DNA of 7,289 nt from positions 1 through 7,289 of the forward strand of contig DASTSL010000027.1 in assembly GCA_035760705.1 (NCBI GenBank), given 5' to 3'. Both the position numbers and the translations under genes were made by a program. Below, in pieces: positions 5,827-7,289 of this stretch (within the stretch, counting starts at the first letter, position 1; each line of letters starts with the position of its first letter). The DNA comes from Allomeiothermus sp035760705 (GTDB taxonomy: Bacteria; Deinococcota; Deinococci; Deinococcales; Thermaceae). The notes under the pieces are model-generated. The model was not told the origin of the DNA and did not search any database. It saw nothing but the letters and a program-made list of their open reading frames with translations.

Positions 5827-7289
5827 GTGAGCCCCTCACCCCCCATCCGGGTCCTGCTGGTCGAGGACAACCCCGGCGATGCCTTCTTGGTGCAGGAGCT
5901 GCTCTCCGAGGTGGGCGGCTTGCAGCTGTCGGTGAACCGGGTCGAGCGGGTGGCGGAGGCCCTCGAGCAGTTAGCCCAATCGCGCTTTGACGCGGTGCTC
6001 CTAGACCTCTCGCTGCCGGACGCCCGCGGCCTGGAGGCGGTCCACCGGGTCCGCTCGGCCCTGCCCGAGATCACCATCGTGGTGCTCTCCGGGCTGGCCG
6101 ACGAGCAAACCGCTTTGCAAGCGGTGCGCGAGGGAGCCCAAGACTACCTCATCAAAGGCCGGGTGGACGGCGACGTCATCGCCCGGGCGCTGCGCCACGG
6201 CCTCGAGCGCTCGCGCATTCAGGCCGAACTCGAGACCCAGCGCCGGGCGCTCGAGGCTCAGATGTCGCTGGCGGTGGAGGCAGCCCAAATCGGGCTGTGG
6301 GAATGGGACCTGACCAGCGCAAAGCAGCGTTGGTCGGACGAGCAGACCCGGCTCTTGGGGCTCGAGGTGGGCTCGGGGCGGAGCCTGACAGCCGAAAGTC
6401 CTGAACCGCCCCCGCCCGCCGGGGTCCCCTTCGAGACCAACCACCGCGCCTTCTTACGGGCCGTCCACCCTGACGACCGCGAACGCCTGAAGGCCAAGGT
6501 GCGGCAGGTGCTCGCGAAGGGCGAACTCTACGAGGACGAGTTCCGGGTGGTCCTGCCGGACGGGCGGGAGCGCTGGCTGGCGGTGCGCGGGCGGGTCTAC
6601 CGCGACCGCAGCGGGCGGCCCGTGCGCATGGCCGGGATCACCCTCGACACCACCCAGCGCCGTCTGGCCGAGGAGGCCCTGCGCCAGAGCGAAGCCCGGC
6701 TGCGCGAGATCAACCAGGCCCAGCAGCGTTTCGTCGCCGATGCCGCCCACGAGCTAAGGGCCCCCCTCACCGCCATCCAGGGCAACCTCGAGCTGCTCTA
6801 TCGCTACCCCCAGATGCCCCCCCAAGACCGCATGGAGTCGGTGAGCCAGGCCCTCAAGGAGGCCCAGCGGCTGGGGCGGCTGGTAGCCGATATGCTGGCG
6901 CTGGCCCGGGGCGACGCGGGCCAGCGGCTCAAGCGGGAAGCCTTGGACTTGGACCGGGTGTTGCTCGAGGCCTTCGAGAGTGCCTGCCACCTCAGCCAGC
7001 AGCACCGGCTCACCCGTGAGCTAGCACCGCTCAAGCTCGAGGGCGACCGCGATTACCTCAAGCAGTTGGCGCTGATCCTCCTGGACAACGCGCTCAAATA
7101 CACCCCGCCGGGCGGGGAGGTGCACCTGACCCTCTCCCGCCAGGACAACCACGCCGAATTCCGGGTTTCGGATACCGGGAACGGGATCGCCGCCCAGGAC
7201 CTCCCCCACGTCTTTGAGCGTTTCTACCGGGCCGATCAGTCGCGCCGCCGCGACCCCGGGGGGAGCGGGCTAGGGCTTTCCATCGCCAA
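5827..7289 (+). CDS. Receiver-PAS-histidine kinase (3' truncated by window)
   Basis: A GTG start opens a frame that stays open to the right edge, giving 487 complete residues. The N-terminal receiver domain (about 6-125) is complete: Glu13-Asp14, phosphoacceptor Asp60 in LLDLSLPD, Ser88 in VVLSG and Lys110 in DYLIKG. A helical linker leads to a PAS domain (about 146-280) with VHPDDR at 213-218 and a proline-rich insertion near 190-201. The HisKA domain has His308 in AAHELRAPLTAI. The ATPase domain has Asn421 in LLDNALKY, G1 box DTGNGI (449-454), F box FERFY (463-467) and G2 box GGSGLGL (478-484). The kinase core is PhoR/EnvZ-like, a different subfamily from the multi-PAS kinase. A receiver in front of a kinase suggests that phosphorylation by another kinase, plausibly the one encoded at 262-5364, tunes its activity. 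It has no membrane segment. Only the last few dozen residues appear to be missing, judging from the upstream kinase end. Further C-terminal domains cannot be excluded. Confidence 0.93.
   Translation, partial: MSPSPPIRVLLVEDNPGDAFLVQELLSEVGGLQLSVNRVERVAEALEQLAQSRFDAVLLDLSLPDARGLEAVHRVRSALPEITIVVLSGLADEQTALQAVREGAQDYLIKGRVDGDVIARALRHGLERSRIQAELETQRRALEAQMSLAVEAAQIGLWEWDLTSAKQRWSDEQTRLLGLEVGSGRSLTAESPEPPPPAGVPFETNHRAFLRAVHPDDRERLKAKVRQVLAKGELYEDEFRVVLPDGRERWLAVRGRVYRDRSGRPVRMAGITLDTTQRRLAEEALRQSEARLREINQAQQRFVADAAHELRAPLTAIQGNLELLYRYPQMPPQDRMESVSQALKEAQRLGRLVADMLALARGDAGQRLKREALDLDRVLLEAFESACHLSQQHRLTRELAPLKLEGDRDYLKQLALILLDNALKYTPPGGEVHLTLSRQDNHAEFRVSDTGNGIAAQDLPHVFERFYRADQSRRRDPGGSGLGLSIA
7209..7289 (+). 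repeat. Right copy of the 81+ bp direct repeat inside kinase genes
   Basis: This copy pairs with positions 1-81 (77 of 81 bases identical, only silent differences) and lies in the same codon phase of the receiver-PAS kinase. It encodes the F box and G2 ATP-lid segment. The match continues to the last base of the window, so its right boundary is unseen. The two copies are 7208 bases apart. Confidence 0.9.

Noticed and set aside
1..7289. The end repeats as insertion-sequence ends, attachment sites or an assembly artefact
   Set aside because: The repeats lie in frame within conserved kinase motifs, they are direct rather than inverted, and no transposase or integrase is present. Four silent differences show the copies are genuinely distinct rather than one sequence placed twice.

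Overview
This window is a dense, entirely plus-strand signal-transduction locus from a GC-rich bacterium. By eye the sequence is about two thirds G+C, with non-ATG starts (TTG, GTG), tightly packed genes and a striking excess of the hexamer CTCGAG, usually read as Leu-Glu. Together with the protein style this suggests the Deinococcus-Thermus group, most likely a Meiothermus/Thermus relative. That assignment is an inference from composition; no taxonomic marker gene is present.

Layout. Positions 2-178 are the last 58 codons of a sensor histidine kinase that starts before the window. A gap of about 80 bases follows, holding a possible extended -10 promoter and a Shine-Dalgarno sequence. The dominant gene (262-5364, 1700 codons) encodes a soluble histidine kinase with ten PAS domains, one GAF domain, a coiled coil and a phytochrome-type (Cph1-like) kinase core. 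It overlaps by 4 bases (ATGA) a stand-alone, Rcp1-type response regulator (5361-5825). One base later a GTG start opens a receiver-PAS-histidine kinase gene (5827 to beyond the right edge). It is seen to just past its ATP-binding G2 box and is truncated only by the window.

How they work together. The inferred scheme is that the multi-PAS kinase integrates several cytoplasmic cues and phosphorylates the small regulator. It may also phosphorylate the receiver at the front of the third protein, whose own kinase core belongs to a different (PhoR/EnvZ-like) subfamily. No DNA-binding or enzymatic output domain is visible, so the final output must lie outside the window or act by protein-protein contact.

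The most unusual structural feature is that the first 81 bases and the last 81 bases are near-identical direct repeats (4 differences, all synonymous). They encode the same ATP-binding segment of two different kinases, so the locus is bracketed by a duplicated or gene-converted kinase sequence. I see no mobile element, RNA gene or CRISPR array.
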